Below are positions 8,146 to 16,257 of a stretch of DNA of 64,000 nt, in pieces. The position numbers and the translations under genes were made by a program. Each line of letters starts with the position of its first letter. The stretch's first letter is position 1. Source of the DNA: CAWJMD01 sp963843835 (lineage in GTDB: Bacteria; Actinomycetota; Actinomycetes; Actinomycetales; CAWJMD01); NCBI GenBank assembly GCA_963843835.1, contig CAWJMD010000001.1, positions 310,001 through 374,000 on the forward strand, given 5' to 3'. Under the pieces are notes generated by a model that was not told the origin of the DNA, did no database searches, and worked only from the letters and a program-made list of their open reading frames with translations.

Positions 8146-9820
8146 TCAGCCCTCGTCGAGTTCGTGCGGGATGGGGACCGACCACTCGAGGCTGGTGCCA
8201 CCCATCGTGCTCGCCCCGATGTTGATGGCCCCGCCCCGGTCGACAGCCCTCTGCGCGAGGTTCGGCAACCCGTTGCCACGCCCGTTGCCCCCGGGTGGCC
8301 CGATCCCGTCGTCGGAGATCACCACCCGCAGCTCCTCGGCCGCCGAGAGCTCCACGGTGGCCGCGGTCGCCCCGGCGTGACGCACGACGTTCGAGAGACC
8401 CTCGCGCACCACGGCGACCACGTCCGCCGCCAGCTCCGGCGGGACCGTCGCCAGCGACCCGTCCAGGTGCAGGCGGGGCATGAAGCCCAGCGCCTCACCA
8501 GCAGCCACCACCTCGTCGTCCACCTGGGCCCGGAGACCTTGCTGCGCCGGACGGTTCCTCAGGCGGAAGATCGTGCTGCGGACGTCCTTGATGGTGCCGT
8601 CGAGGTCGTCGACCACCTGGTCCAGCCGGTCGCGGATGTCCTCGGTGGACGGCTCCGCGGGCGACGGACTGGACCGTGAGACCTACAGCGAACAGTCGCT
8701 GGATCACGAGGTCGTGCAGGTCCCTGGCGATGCGGTCGCGGTCCTCGAGCACGGCCAGACGGGCACGGTCCCGCTGGGCGTCCGCGACGTCCAGTGCCAG
8801 CGAGACCTGGTTGCCGAACGCGCCCACGAGGGTGACGTCGACGGGAGGCAGCGTCATCGGGGGAGCCCACACCAGGGCGATGACGCCGTGGCATCGTTCG
8901 ACCCCGAGAAGCGGGTGGACGAGGGCCGCGACCCTCTCCGGAGTGCCCTCGACGGTGAGGGTCCGGCGCTGGGCCACCGCGTCCGCGGCGTGCTCGAGGA
9001 GGTCGAGGTCGATCAGGTCCGCGGCCCCCCGCGACGCCCAGGGCTCCAGGGGCTCGTCCGCGGTCTCGGCGCCCTCCGCTGCGGTCTGCGTGGCGCGGAG
9101 CACGAGCAGGGCGTCGCTGCCCGAGGCGCGCCAGGACGCCTCCGCGACCGACGCCAGGGCGGTCCCCTCGTCGCGGCTCTGGGTGATCTGCGGGATCGCC
9201 CCCGTGGCCGCCTCGAGCCAGACCTCGCGCTGCCGGCTCTGGCTGTAGAGACGGGCGTTCTCCACGGCGATGCCCGCCGCCGAGGCGAGGGCGACGGCGA
9301 CCTCCTCGTCGTTCTGGGTGAAGTCGTGCGGTCCCGTCCCTTCGCCGGTCTTCTCGGTCAGGTAGAGGTTGCCGAAGACCTCGTCGCGGATACGCACGGG
9401 TACACCGAGGAAACCGCGCATCGGCGGGTGGTGGGCGGGGAAGCCGACCGAGCGGGGGTGGTCGCCGAGCTCACGCAGCCGCAGCGGTCGGGGGTCCTCG
9501 ATCAGCAGCCCGAGCACGCCGTGTCCGGTCGGCAGGTGGCCGATCAGACGTCGGGCGTCCTCGTCGATCCCCTGCGTCACGAACTCGATCAGCCGTCCGT
9601 GCGGCCCGATCACGCCGACGGCCCCGTAGCGCGCTCCGACGAGCACGCACGCCGTGGACACGATGCGCTCGAGGACGGTGGCGAGGTCGAGCTCGGACGA
9701 CACGGCCATCACCGCGTCGAGCAGGGCGTTCAGCCGGTCCTGGGACTCCCGGACGGCACCCGCCCGGTCGCGGAGCTCGAGCAGCAGGTCGTCCAGGTCG
9801 ACGCGCGGCAGGGACGGCAT
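8146..9820 (-). pseudogene. DosS/DevS-like GAF-GAF sensor histidine kinase, frameshifted
   Basis: Joined across one shift, this gives about 558 residues: GAF 1 (around DLATVLERIV to GIAVENARLYSQ), GAF 2, a HisKA_3 dimerisation domain with RIARDLHDLVIQRLF (phospho-acceptor His), and an HATPase with N-box EGLSNVVRHAG and the GNGLPNL loop. The order matches mycobacterial DosS/DosT, which sense O2, NO and CO by heme in GAF 1; an HHPPM segment where I recall the heme ligand is present. The frame changes between about 8645 and 8670, after LTVQS; the region before it uses another frame that would stop at 8495. Both halves keep intact motifs, so the shift is recent or a sequencing error. GTG 9850 is an alternative start. 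Confidence 0.8.
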
Positions 9821-9860
9821 CGACCCGGTCTCGTGCGCACGGCCATCCACCCAACGGATG

Positions 9861-10778
9861 CTAGTCCTGGCGAGGCTGCGCCGGCACTGCCCTTGCGCCG
9901 GCGAGGACGTCCTCACGATCCGCCTGGGGGTCCGGTCGCACGACGAGCACGGTGCACGGGGAGCGCTGCAGCAGCTCGCGGCTCACCGAGCCCAGCACCA
10001 GGGACTTCACCACGCCCCGCCCACGGTGCCCGACCACCACGAGGCGGGCGCTGGCGGCTCGTCTCATCAGCGCCTCGACGGCGTGCGTCTGCACCACGTC
10101 GGCGCGCACCACGAGGTCGGGGTGGTCGTCCGCCAGGCCGGCGAGGCACTCGGAGAGCGTCGCCTCGGCTTCCTGCACCTCCTGCTCGTCCGGGCCGCTG
10201 ACGAAGCCCAGGGCGTCGACGTACGGGGTGATGGCCATCAGCGCACGGAGGTGGACGCCACGCAGCTCGGCCTCCTCGGCCGCCATCCGGATGGCGCGAC
10301 GCGAGGCCGCGGAGCCGTCGACGCCGACGAGGACGAAGGCGTCCTCGGCGGGATGCTGTCCGGCCTTGACGACCATCACCGGGCAGGGGGCGTGCATGGC
10401 CAGCGTGGTGCTGGTCGACCCGAGCAGCATGCGGGCGACGGGCCGGTGCCCGTGCGTCCCGCACACCGCGAGGTCCCCAGCACGGATCGTCCGGAGCAGG
10501 ACGGCGGAGGGGTCACCGATCTGCACCGTGGCGTCGACGCCGTCGGTCCCCAGCTTCGCCGCCGCGATCCGCACACCCTCCTGGCAGGCGGTGCGCGCCG
10601 ACGTCTCGTGCTGGGTTCCCGCGACCGGGAGTGCCTGCGTCACGTCGATCGCCGTGACCAGCAGCAGCGGCACGTCGCGCCGCGCGGCCTCGTCGATGGC
10701 CGCCGAGAGCGCGATGCGCGATGGCGCCGAGCCGTCGAAGGCGGCCACCACTCGGGTGATGGGCTTGCTGGTGTCCAC
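9861..10778 (-). CDS. Universal stress protein, two UspA domains
   Basis: 305 residues with tandem UspA domains (about 8-145 and 155-290). VVAAFDGSAPSRIAL and FVLVGVDGSAASRRAI open the two halves. Both end with good ATP-loop patterns: CGTHGHRPVARMLLGSTS and VGHRGRGVVKSLVLGSVS. It lies 23 bases after the upstream Usp gene and about 40 bases (11 if GTG 9850 is used) before the kinase, so it is the middle gene of a Usp-Usp-kinase operon. Proximity to a DosS-like kinase supports membership in the same stress regulon. Confidence 0.94.
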   Translation of the reverse strand: MDTSKPITRVVAAFDGSAPSRIALSAAIDEAARRDVPLLLVTAIDVTQALPVAGTQHETSARTACQEGVRIAAAKLGTDGVDATVQIGDPSAVLLRTIRAGDLAVCGTHGHRPVARMLLGSTSTTLAMHAPCPVMVVKAGQHPAEDAFVLVGVDGSAASRRAIRMAAEEAELRGVHLRALMAITPYVDALGFVSGPDEQEVQEAEATLSECLAGLADDHPDLVVRADVVQTHAVEALMRRAASARLVVVGHRGRGVVKSLVLGSVSRELLQRSPCTVLVVRPDPQADREDVLAGARAVPAQPRQD

Positions 10779-10801
10779 GTCGGGCCTCCTTGGTGGTCGG
10801 T

Positions 10802-11773
10802 TCAGGACGACGCCGATGACACAGGCACGTCGAGGGTGTAGGGATCCAGTGACAGCCGTGGGGTGGGGACGCGCTCGCGAGTACCGTGCACGACCATCAC
10901 GGGGCAGCGGGCATGGTGGACGAGATCACGGGAGACCGAGCCGAGGAGCATGCTCGCCAGGCCACCGCGGCCTCTGCTGCCGACGACGACGAGGCCTGCG
11001 TCGGAGGTGGTCTCCCTCAGGACGGCGCCGGCTCGTCCTGCCATCGCTCGCGTCGACACCGACAGCGTCGGGTGACGGCGGAGAGCCTGGGCGCCAGCCG
11101 TCCTGCCAACGGCCTCGGCGTCGCGGCCCGCAGTGTCGTCCCCCCGCACTCCCGCGTGGTGGGTGGCGAAGTGGCCGGCGCCCCAGAAGGTCTGCTCGAC
11201 GGCCTGGTAGGCGACGACCACGCACAGCTCGGCGCCCCACAGCGCTGCCTCGTCGGCGGCGGCGTCGACCGCGAGGGTGGCTGCGCGTGAGCCGTCGGTG
11301 CCCACGACGACGCGGTGAGCGCTTCCCGGTGGGCGGGACGACCCGTGGACGACGACCGCCGGACAGGTGGCGTGGGTGGCCACGGCGCTCGCGACCGACC
11401 CGAGCACGTCGCCCACGACCTCACCGTGGCCGCGGGTACCGACGACGACCGCGCTGGCGGTGCGCGACAGGCTGACCAGTGTGCGCGCGGGGTCGCCGAC
11501 GTCGCAGTGCGTCCGGACGTCGAGCCCCGGGACGGCCTGGCGCGCCCTGTCGGCTCCTCGCTCCCCGACGGCCTGGAACGCGGCTGGGGACATCACCGGG
11601 GTGTACGTCCCGGGCATCACCGTGCCGGGCACCACCCCACTGAGTCCCGCCATGAAGACGACCGTGAGTGGTTGGTGGCGTCGGTGCGCCTCGGTCGCGG
11701 CCCAGTCCACGGCGACGTCCGCCGGGGTCGATCCGTCGTATCCGACGACGATGCCTTCGACGGTCTCGTCCAT
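10802..11773 (-). CDS. Universal stress protein, two UspA domains
   Basis: 323 residues with two UspA folds. The first begins IVVGYDGSTPADVAV and ends VVGTRGHGEVVGDVLGSVA. The second begins VVVGTDGSRAATLAV and ends VVGSRGRGGLASMLLGSVS, so both carry the nucleotide-loop pattern. It is the promoter-proximal gene of the operon leading to the kinase. A perfect DosR-like box lies 80 bases upstream. A 30-residue tail after the second domain is unassigned. Confidence 0.94.
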   Translation of the reverse strand: MDETVEGIVVGYDGSTPADVAVDWAATEAHRRHQPLTVVFMAGLSGVVPGTVMPGTYTPVMSPAAFQAVGERGADRARQAVPGLDVRTHCDVGDPARTLVSLSRTASAVVVGTRGHGEVVGDVLGSVASAVATHATCPAVVVHGSSRPPGSAHRVVVGTDGSRAATLAVDAAADEAALWGAELCVVVAYQAVEQTFWGAGHFATHHAGVRGDDTAGRDAEAVGRTAGAQALRRHPTLSVSTRAMAGRAGAVLRETTSDAGLVVVGSRGRGGLASMLLGSVSRDLVHHARCPVMVVHGTRERVPTPRLSLDPYTLDVPVSSASS

Positions 11774-11852
11774 GGAGTCCTCCCGAGGTGACCTACGCAG
11801 CGTGCAGCCGTGTCCGGTGGCCCCACCATGGGTGTTGGGCCCGTGACGAGGC

Positions 11853-11867
11853 AGGGCCGAAGGTCCC
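11853..11867 (-). promoter_or_regulatory. DosR-like box upstream of the Usp-Usp-kinase operon
   Basis: Read on the minus strand this is GGGACCTTCGGCCCT, the best match to the mycobacterial core in the window. It is 80 bases before the start at 11773 and faces the box at 11903-11917. Confidence 0.65.
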
Positions 11868-11902
11868 CTGGTGGGAACGTGGACCCTCCGGCTCCGGTCG
11901 AA

Positions 11903-11917
11903 GGGACCTAGGGCCCT
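11903..11917 (+). promoter_or_regulatory. DosR-like box upstream of the PNPOx-fold gene
   Basis: The sequence is GGGACCTAGGGCCCT, nearly palindromic around CTAG, and 35 bases before ATG 11953. Confidence 0.6.
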
Positions 11918-11952
11918 GTCCTGCGGCTGCTTCCCGCGGAGACGCTCGACGC

Positions 11953-12402
11953 ATGTGGCCCGTGCACCGCATCCGCGCGTTGGACCGGGATCAGTGCATC
12001 CGGCTCCTCCGCGTCGCGCAGGTCGGCCGGGTCGTGTTCACCGACAGCGCCCTGCCGGCCGTGCTCCCCGTCGCCTACGTGCTCGACGGCGACACCATCG
12101 TCATCCGGACCGCTCCGGACTCCCGCCTGGCCCGAGCCGCGCGGGGATCGGTGATGGCCTTCGAGGCCGACGACGTGCACGGCGGCTTCAGCGACGCCTG
12201 GAGCGTCGTCGTCACGGGTGAGGCGTCCGTCGAGGAGGACGAGGACGAGCGGAGGCGGCTGGATCCTCTGCTGCAGGCCTGGGCGCCGGGGGAGAAGGAC
12301 GCGTTCATCCGGATCGACCTGACGGTGGTCACCGGGCGTGAGGTGTCGGGACGGCCGAGCGACCCGTGGTCGTCGGGCGGTCGGGACTCGGTGAGCCGCT
12401 GA
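11953..12402 (+). CDS. Pyridoxamine 5'-phosphate oxidase-fold flavin protein
   Basis: 149 residues of the split-barrel FMN/F420-binding type. The pattern ECIRLL-like helix (DQCIRLLRVAQVGRVVF), PVAYVLDGDTIVIRT, and MAFEADDV followed by W-S-V-V-V-T-G is characteristic of the PNPOx-like family found in the mycobacterial DosR regulon (for example Rv2003c/Rv3131 neighbourhoods; recalled, not checked). The substrate is unknown; such proteins often reduce quinones or bind heme. ATG 11953 follows GGAG-type sequence in a region with a DosR-like box. The tail after residue 130 is Ser/Arg rich. Confidence 0.85.
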   Translation: MWPVHRIRALDRDQCIRLLRVAQVGRVVFTDSALPAVLPVAYVLDGDTIVIRTAPDSRLARAARGSVMAFEADDVHGGFSDAWSVVVTGEASVEEDEDERRRLDPLLQAWAPGEKDAFIRIDLTVVTGREVSGRPSDPWSSGGRDSVSR

Positions 12403-12427
12403 GCCGGCCCCCGGGCGGTGCCTCAGC
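12398..12427. terminator. Hairpin spanning two convergent stops
   Basis: GCTGAG (12398-12403) pairs with CTCAGC (12422-12427), and a GC-rich inner part can pair partly. It covers the stop codons of the PNPOx-fold and exporter genes, so it may work in both directions. Confidence 0.4.
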
Positions 12428-13196
12428 CCAGGAGGCTGCGCGCGGCCACGTAGACCGCGACCAGCACGAGCAGTGCCGCGAAGAAGCGCTTCAGCACCCG
12501 GGCGTCGACCCGGTCCGCCACCTGCTTGCCAAGGAAGGTGCCGGCCACAGCGGCAGCGGTGAAGGGCACGATCACGGCCCAGTCGAAATGCGGCGAGCCG
12601 GCTCTCGCCATCAGGGACACCGCGCTGTTGAGGGCGATCACCAGCAGCGACGTACCGACTGCGGCCGGCATCGGGTACCCGAGAGCCATCACCAGCACCG
12701 GCACGATGACGAACCCGCCGCCGACGCCGAAGAAGCCGGTGAGGAAGCCGACCGCGAGTCCTGCCGCGATGACCTTGACCACCAGCACGACGCGCTCCCG
12801 TCCGGAGCGGGTGGGTGTCGTCCCTTCCGTCGGGCCGCCGTTCCCGTTGCGCACCATGCCGGCCGCGGCGAGCAGCATCACGGCTGCGAAGCCCAGCAGC
12901 AGCACGTCCTGGTCGACGAGCCGGTTCAGCTGGGTGCCCGCCCACGCGGCCGGTACGCCTGCTACGCCCATGCCGACACCGACCCGCCAGCGCACGCGAC
13001 CGGACCGGTGGTGCCCGGCGACGGCGATGCCCGCGGTCACGCCGACGATCACGAGGCTGGAGGTGGTGGCGTCCTGAGCGCTCTGCCCGACGACGTAGAC
13101 GAGCACGGGGACGGTGAGGATCGCGCCTCCGCCCCCGAGGGCGCCGAGGACGGCGCCGATGGCGAGGCCGAGGACGAGGACCGCGGCGAGCGTCAC
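12423..13196 (-). CDS. TauE/SafE (TSUP) family membrane exporter
   Basis: 257 residues with about eight transmembrane helices in two repeated halves: GAVLGALGGGGAILTVPVLVY near the N-terminus and FLTGFFGVGGGFVIVPVLVM near residue 150, the duplicated glycine-rich signature of TSUP proteins. Members export sulfite, sulfoacetate or related organosulfur compounds. GTG 13196 overlaps the upstream gntR stop (GTGA), so regulator and exporter are co-expressed. With the divergent persulfide-dioxygenase-like gene, the likely job is exporting sulfite made by sulfur oxidation. Confidence 0.9.
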   Translation of the reverse strand: MTLAAVLVLGLAIGAVLGALGGGGAILTVPVLVYVVGQSAQDATTSSLVIVGVTAGIAVAGHHRSGRVRWRVGVGMGVAGVPAAWAGTQLNRLVDQDVLLLGFAAVMLLAAAGMVRNGNGGPTEGTTPTRSGRERVVLVVKVIAAGLAVGFLTGFFGVGGGFVIVPVLVMALGYPMPAAVGTSLLVIALNSAVSLMARAGSPHFDWAVIVPFTAAAVAGTFLGKQVADRVDARVLKRFFAALLVLVAVYVAARSLLG

Positions 13197-14029
13197 GCCG
13201 GGGCGCCCGGCGAGCCAGTCACGCGGGGTGCGCCGACGTCGAGGCGGTAGCCGGTCCGCGCCGAGAACTGCGCGCTGACGGCGAAGCGGTCGCCACGGAC
13301 GAGGGTGCGACGCCACTCGAACGGTGCGCCGGCCACGCAGCCGAGACGGTCGATGGAGAAGGCGGCCACGCCGTCACCGACCCCGAGCAGCCGGCGCTCC
13401 TCAGGGTCGGGGACCACGGCGCGGATGTGCTCGTGCCCACCGCTGAGCCGCACGCCGGTCCGCGCGGCGAGCTCGCCGTAGAGGGCGGTGTGGGTGAAAT
13501 CGGCGTCGAGCAGGGGCCGCGCGACGTCGGCAGGCAGCCAGACGCGGTCGGTGGCGAGCGGCTCGTCCCCGGCCAGGCGCAGTCTCTCCAGGTGCACGAA
13601 CGAGGTGCTCGACCGCATCCCGAGCCGTTCGGCGGCCTCGGGGTCCTGCCGGACGTCGAGCGACCGGACCAGGGAGCGCTGCTCCAGCCCCGCCGCCTCG
13701 ACCGAGGCGAACAGCGAGTAGAGGGCGCCCAGCGGCTGCTCGATCTCGGGGGAGCCGGACAGGCGCGGAGGACGGCCACGCTCCGCCGTCACGACCCCCT
13801 CCTCGCGCAGGCGCCGCAGCGCCTCGCGGACCGTGTGACGGCTGACGTCGTACTCGGTGCCGAGGGCGAGCTCTCCGGGGAAGGCCGTCGTGAAGGCGCC
13901 TGCCTCGAGTCGACGCAGGAGGTCGGCGCGCAGCTGCGCCCACAAGGGGAGCGCGGAGGTGCGGTCCAGGGTGTGTGGCACGCCCGCAGCTGCGGGCTGC
14001 CGGTCCCGGCCTTGCTTCCGTGAGCTCAT
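13193..14029 (-). CDS. GntR-family (HutC type) transcriptional regulator
   Basis: 278 residues. An N-terminal winged helix (about 35-95) contains YDVSRHTVREALRRLREEG, the GntR recognition helix, and a C-terminal UTRA effector domain (about 110-270) places it in the HutC subgroup. ATG 14029 is chosen because the perfect palindrome AATGTACGTACATT lies 7 bases upstream, where an autoregulatory operator would be. It is divergent from the MBL-rhodanese gene and co-transcribed with the TSUP exporter, so it probably represses both units. The effector is unknown; a sulfur compound is inference. Confidence 0.92.
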   Translation of the reverse strand: MSSRKQGRDRQPAAAGVPHTLDRTSALPLWAQLRADLLRRLEAGAFTTAFPGELALGTEYDVSRHTVREALRRLREEGVVTAERGRPPRLSGSPEIEQPLGALYSLFASVEAAGLEQRSLVRSLDVRQDPEAAERLGMRSSTSFVHLERLRLAGDEPLATDRVWLPADVARPLLDADFTHTALYGELAARTGVRLSGGHEHIRAVVPDPEERRLLGVGDGVAAFSIDRLGCVAGAPFEWRRTLVRGDRFAVSAQFSARTGYRLDVGAPRVTGSPGAPA

Positions 14030-14035
14030 GGGCTT

Positions 14036-14049
14036 AATGTACGTACATT
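14036..14049. promoter_or_regulatory. Perfect palindromic operator for the GntR regulator
   Basis: AATGTACGTACATT is a perfect 14-base palindrome in the 46-base gap between two divergent genes. HutC-type regulators bind palindromes of the GT-N-TA-N-AC kind, which this contains, so it is the likely shared operator. Confidence 0.75.
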
Positions 14050-14075
14050 CGGACCCAACACGCAAGGAGACACCA

Positions 14076-15434
14076 GTGCTGCACATCGAGGTCGTCCCCA
14101 CCGAGGAGCTGGGGGACCGCTCCTACGTCGCCCACGACGGCTCGGCCGCCATCGTCATCGACCCCCAGCGTGACCTGGACCGGGTGGAGGATCTGCTCGA
14201 GGCCCGTGGTCTGACCGTCGCCCTCGTGGCGGAGACGCACATCCACAACGACTACGTCACCGGCGGATACGAGCTCGCCCGGCGCACCGGGGCGCCGTAC
14301 GTGGTCAACGCCGCCGACGAGGTCTCCTTCGACCGGCACGCCGTGTCGGACGGCGACGAGCTGTCCGCCGGGACGATGACCCTCCGGGCCGTGTCGACGC
14401 CCGGGCACACCGACACGCACCTGTCCTACGTCGTGACGGGGGCGGACGGCGAGGAGCCGGCCGTGTTCACCGGCGGTTCCCTGCTGTTCGGGTCGGTCGG
14501 CCGCACGGACCTGGTCGACCCCGACCGCACCGAGGAGCTGACACGGGCGCAGTACCGGTCCGCGCGACGCCTCGCGCACGAGCTGCCCGACGAGACCGCC
14601 GTCTTCCCGACGCACGGCTTCGGCAGCTTCTGCTCCTCCGGCCCGGCGACCGGGGGCGACGACTCCACCATCGGCACGGAGCGGGAGCGCAACGACGCAC
14701 TGACCGAACAGGACGAGGACGCCTTCGTCGAGCGGCTCGTGGCCGGCCTCACCGCGTACCCGGCCTACTACGTCCACATGGCCCCCCTGAACCGCAGCGG
14801 CCCCGGCGCGCCGGACCTGTCACCGGTCGCCGAGGTCGATGCCGACGACCTCCGCTCCTCGCTGGCAGCTGGTCACTGGGTGGTCGACCTGCGCGCCCGC
14901 ACCGCCTACGCCAGCGAGCACCTGCGCGGAACGGTCAGCATCGAGCTCGGCGACCAGTTCGCCACCTACCTCGGCTGGCTCATCCCGTGGGGGACGCCGC
15001 TCGTCCTGCTCGGAGAGAGCGCCGACCAGGTCGCCGCCGCCCAGCGTCAGCTGGTGCGCATCGGCATCGAGCGCCCGGCCGGTGCCGCCGTCGGTGGCCC
15101 CGCGCGGTTCTCGGCCGCCGCCGACGTGACCGCCTACGAGACCGCGACGTTCGCGGACATGCGCTCCGGGCTCGGTGACGGCGACGTCGTCCTCGACGTG
15201 CGCCGCGACGACGAGCGCAAGGAGGGGTACGTCACCGGTTCGGTCCACGTCCCCCTGAACGAGCTGTTCGACCGCCTCGACGAGGTGCCGACCGCGCGAC
15301 TCTGGGTGCACTGCGCCAGCGGCTTCCGCGCGTCCATCGCCGCGAGCATCCTGGACGGTGCAGGCCGCGACGTGGTGCACGTCGACGACGAGTACGACGC
15401 GGCGGTGAAGGCCGGTCTGACCACCGGCGCCTGA
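14076..15434 (+). CDS. Metallo-beta-lactamase fold/rhodanese fusion, persulfide-dioxygenase-like
   Basis: 452 residues: an MBL-fold hydrolase (about 1-225), an inactive rhodanese-like domain (about 250-335) and a second rhodanese (about 355-450) with catalytic Cys in HCASGFR. The MBL metal motif is ETHIHNDYVTGG, with Tyr where the classical HxHxDH has His; later ligands TPGHTDTHLSY and FPTHGFGSFC are present. The arrangement resembles glutathione-independent persulfide dioxygenase/sulfurtransferase fusions that oxidise persulfide to sulfite and thiosulfate. GTG 14076 follows AAGGAGA at six bases. Regulation is probably by the neighbouring GntR through the palindrome at 14036-14049. Confidence 0.88.
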   Translation: MLHIEVVPTEELGDRSYVAHDGSAAIVIDPQRDLDRVEDLLEARGLTVALVAETHIHNDYVTGGYELARRTGAPYVVNAADEVSFDRHAVSDGDELSAGTMTLRAVSTPGHTDTHLSYVVTGADGEEPAVFTGGSLLFGSVGRTDLVDPDRTEELTRAQYRSARRLAHELPDETAVFPTHGFGSFCSSGPATGGDDSTIGTERERNDALTEQDEDAFVERLVAGLTAYPAYYVHMAPLNRSGPGAPDLSPVAEVDADDLRSSLAAGHWVVDLRARTAYASEHLRGTVSIELGDQFATYLGWLIPWGTPLVLLGESADQVAAAQRQLVRIGIERPAGAAVGGPARFSAAADVTAYETATFADMRSGLGDGDVVLDVRRDDERKEGYVTGSVHVPLNELFDRLDEVPTARLWVHCASGFRASIAASILDGAGRDVVHVDDEYDAAVKAGLTTGA

Positions 15435-15452
15435 GGTCGGGCGGAGCCTCAG
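15431..15452. terminator. Short hairpin between convergent stops
   Basis: CTGAGG (15431-15436) pairs with CCTCAG (15447-15452), covering both stop codons, like the hairpin at 12398-12427. It may serve as a weak bidirectional terminator. Confidence 0.35.
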
Positions 15453-16069
15453 ACCATCTCGGGCACGTGCAGGTGGGCGAGGGCCAGCTCGAACTCGGCG
15501 ACCTCGAGGATCGTGCCCTCCGCCTCCTGGGCGGTGCGGCCTCGTAGCTGGGTGGCCTGGTCGCGGGAGGCCTCCATCGAGTCGCTGCTCTCGTAGGTCG
15601 ACGTGACGACGGCGCGACCGGAGCCGCGGTCCACGAGGAGACTGGCGCTGCACCAGCCGGGCAGCTCCTCGGCCATCGGCAGGACGCCCACCTTGAAGGT
15701 CTCGATGGCACGGTCCATCTGGGCCGGATCGGTCGCCATCCACGTCACGCGTGCGGCGGCGCCGTCGTGCGTCGGGTGGTCGCGGTGCATCACCGCGATC
15801 TCCCACTCCTCGACGTGCATCCCACCGCCCAGGATCTCGGCGGCCCTGGTGCGCATGGCCCGGACGACCTCGTCGCTCGCGTGCATGGCCTCCTGCGAGC
15901 GCCACGAGCTGGTGGCGATACAGCGGCCCGAGCTCCGGTCCACCAGCATGGACATGCCGGCACAGCCGTCCATGGCCTGAAGTGCGGGCATGACCTCTTC
16001 GGCGATGTAGCGGATCCCCTCGTCGATCGACTCCGGTCGCGAATCGACGGTGGTTGAACGTGCGTACAT
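15449..16069 (-). CDS. Duplicated ABM-like (antibiotic biosynthesis monooxygenase fold) protein
   Basis: 206 residues made of two ferredoxin-like alpha/beta halves of about 100 residues. Each has the pattern S-[ML]-L-V-D-R-[SG]-S-G-R followed by a T-S-[ST]-[WY]-[RE]-S strand: MLVDRSSGRCIATSSW in the first and LLVDRGSGRAVVTSTY in the second. This internal repeat fits the dimeric ABM/YgiN fold fused in tandem. The reaction is not known. ATG 16069 (MYARSTT) is the first start giving the full first repeat. It is transcribed away from the thioredoxin gene. Confidence 0.65.
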   Translation of the reverse strand: MYARSTTVDSRPESIDEGIRYIAEEVMPALQAMDGCAGMSMLVDRSSGRCIATSSWRSQEAMHASDEVVRAMRTRAAEILGGGMHVEEWEIAVMHRDHPTHDGAAARVTWMATDPAQMDRAIETFKVGVLPMAEELPGWCSASLLVDRGSGRAVVTSTYESSDSMEASRDQATQLRGRTAQEAEGTILEVAEFELALAHLHVPEMV

Positions 16070-16216
16070 GGTTCGACCTCTCCTCGCCCACGGGGCGGCG
16101 CCGGGGCGCGCCACCGGACGCCTTCTACCGTCCTCCCCCGGCGGGTCCGATTTCAATGGCACGGAGAGGTCATGCGCGTCCCGCGCGGGGAATGCCTGCC
16201 ACGTGGCATGCGCTGT

Positions 16217-16232
16217 ATACCCCGGCAGGTAT
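16217..16232. promoter_or_regulatory. ATACC-N6-GGTAT dyad upstream of thioredoxin
   Basis: ATACC and GGTAT flank six bases, with extra C bases as in CsoR/CstR-type operators (ATACCCC...GGGGTAT). It lies 26 bases before ATG 16258, where a repressor would block RNA polymerase. The regulator is not in the window. Confidence 0.35.
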
Positions 16233-16257
16233 GAATCCCCCATCAGAGGAGCTCCGC

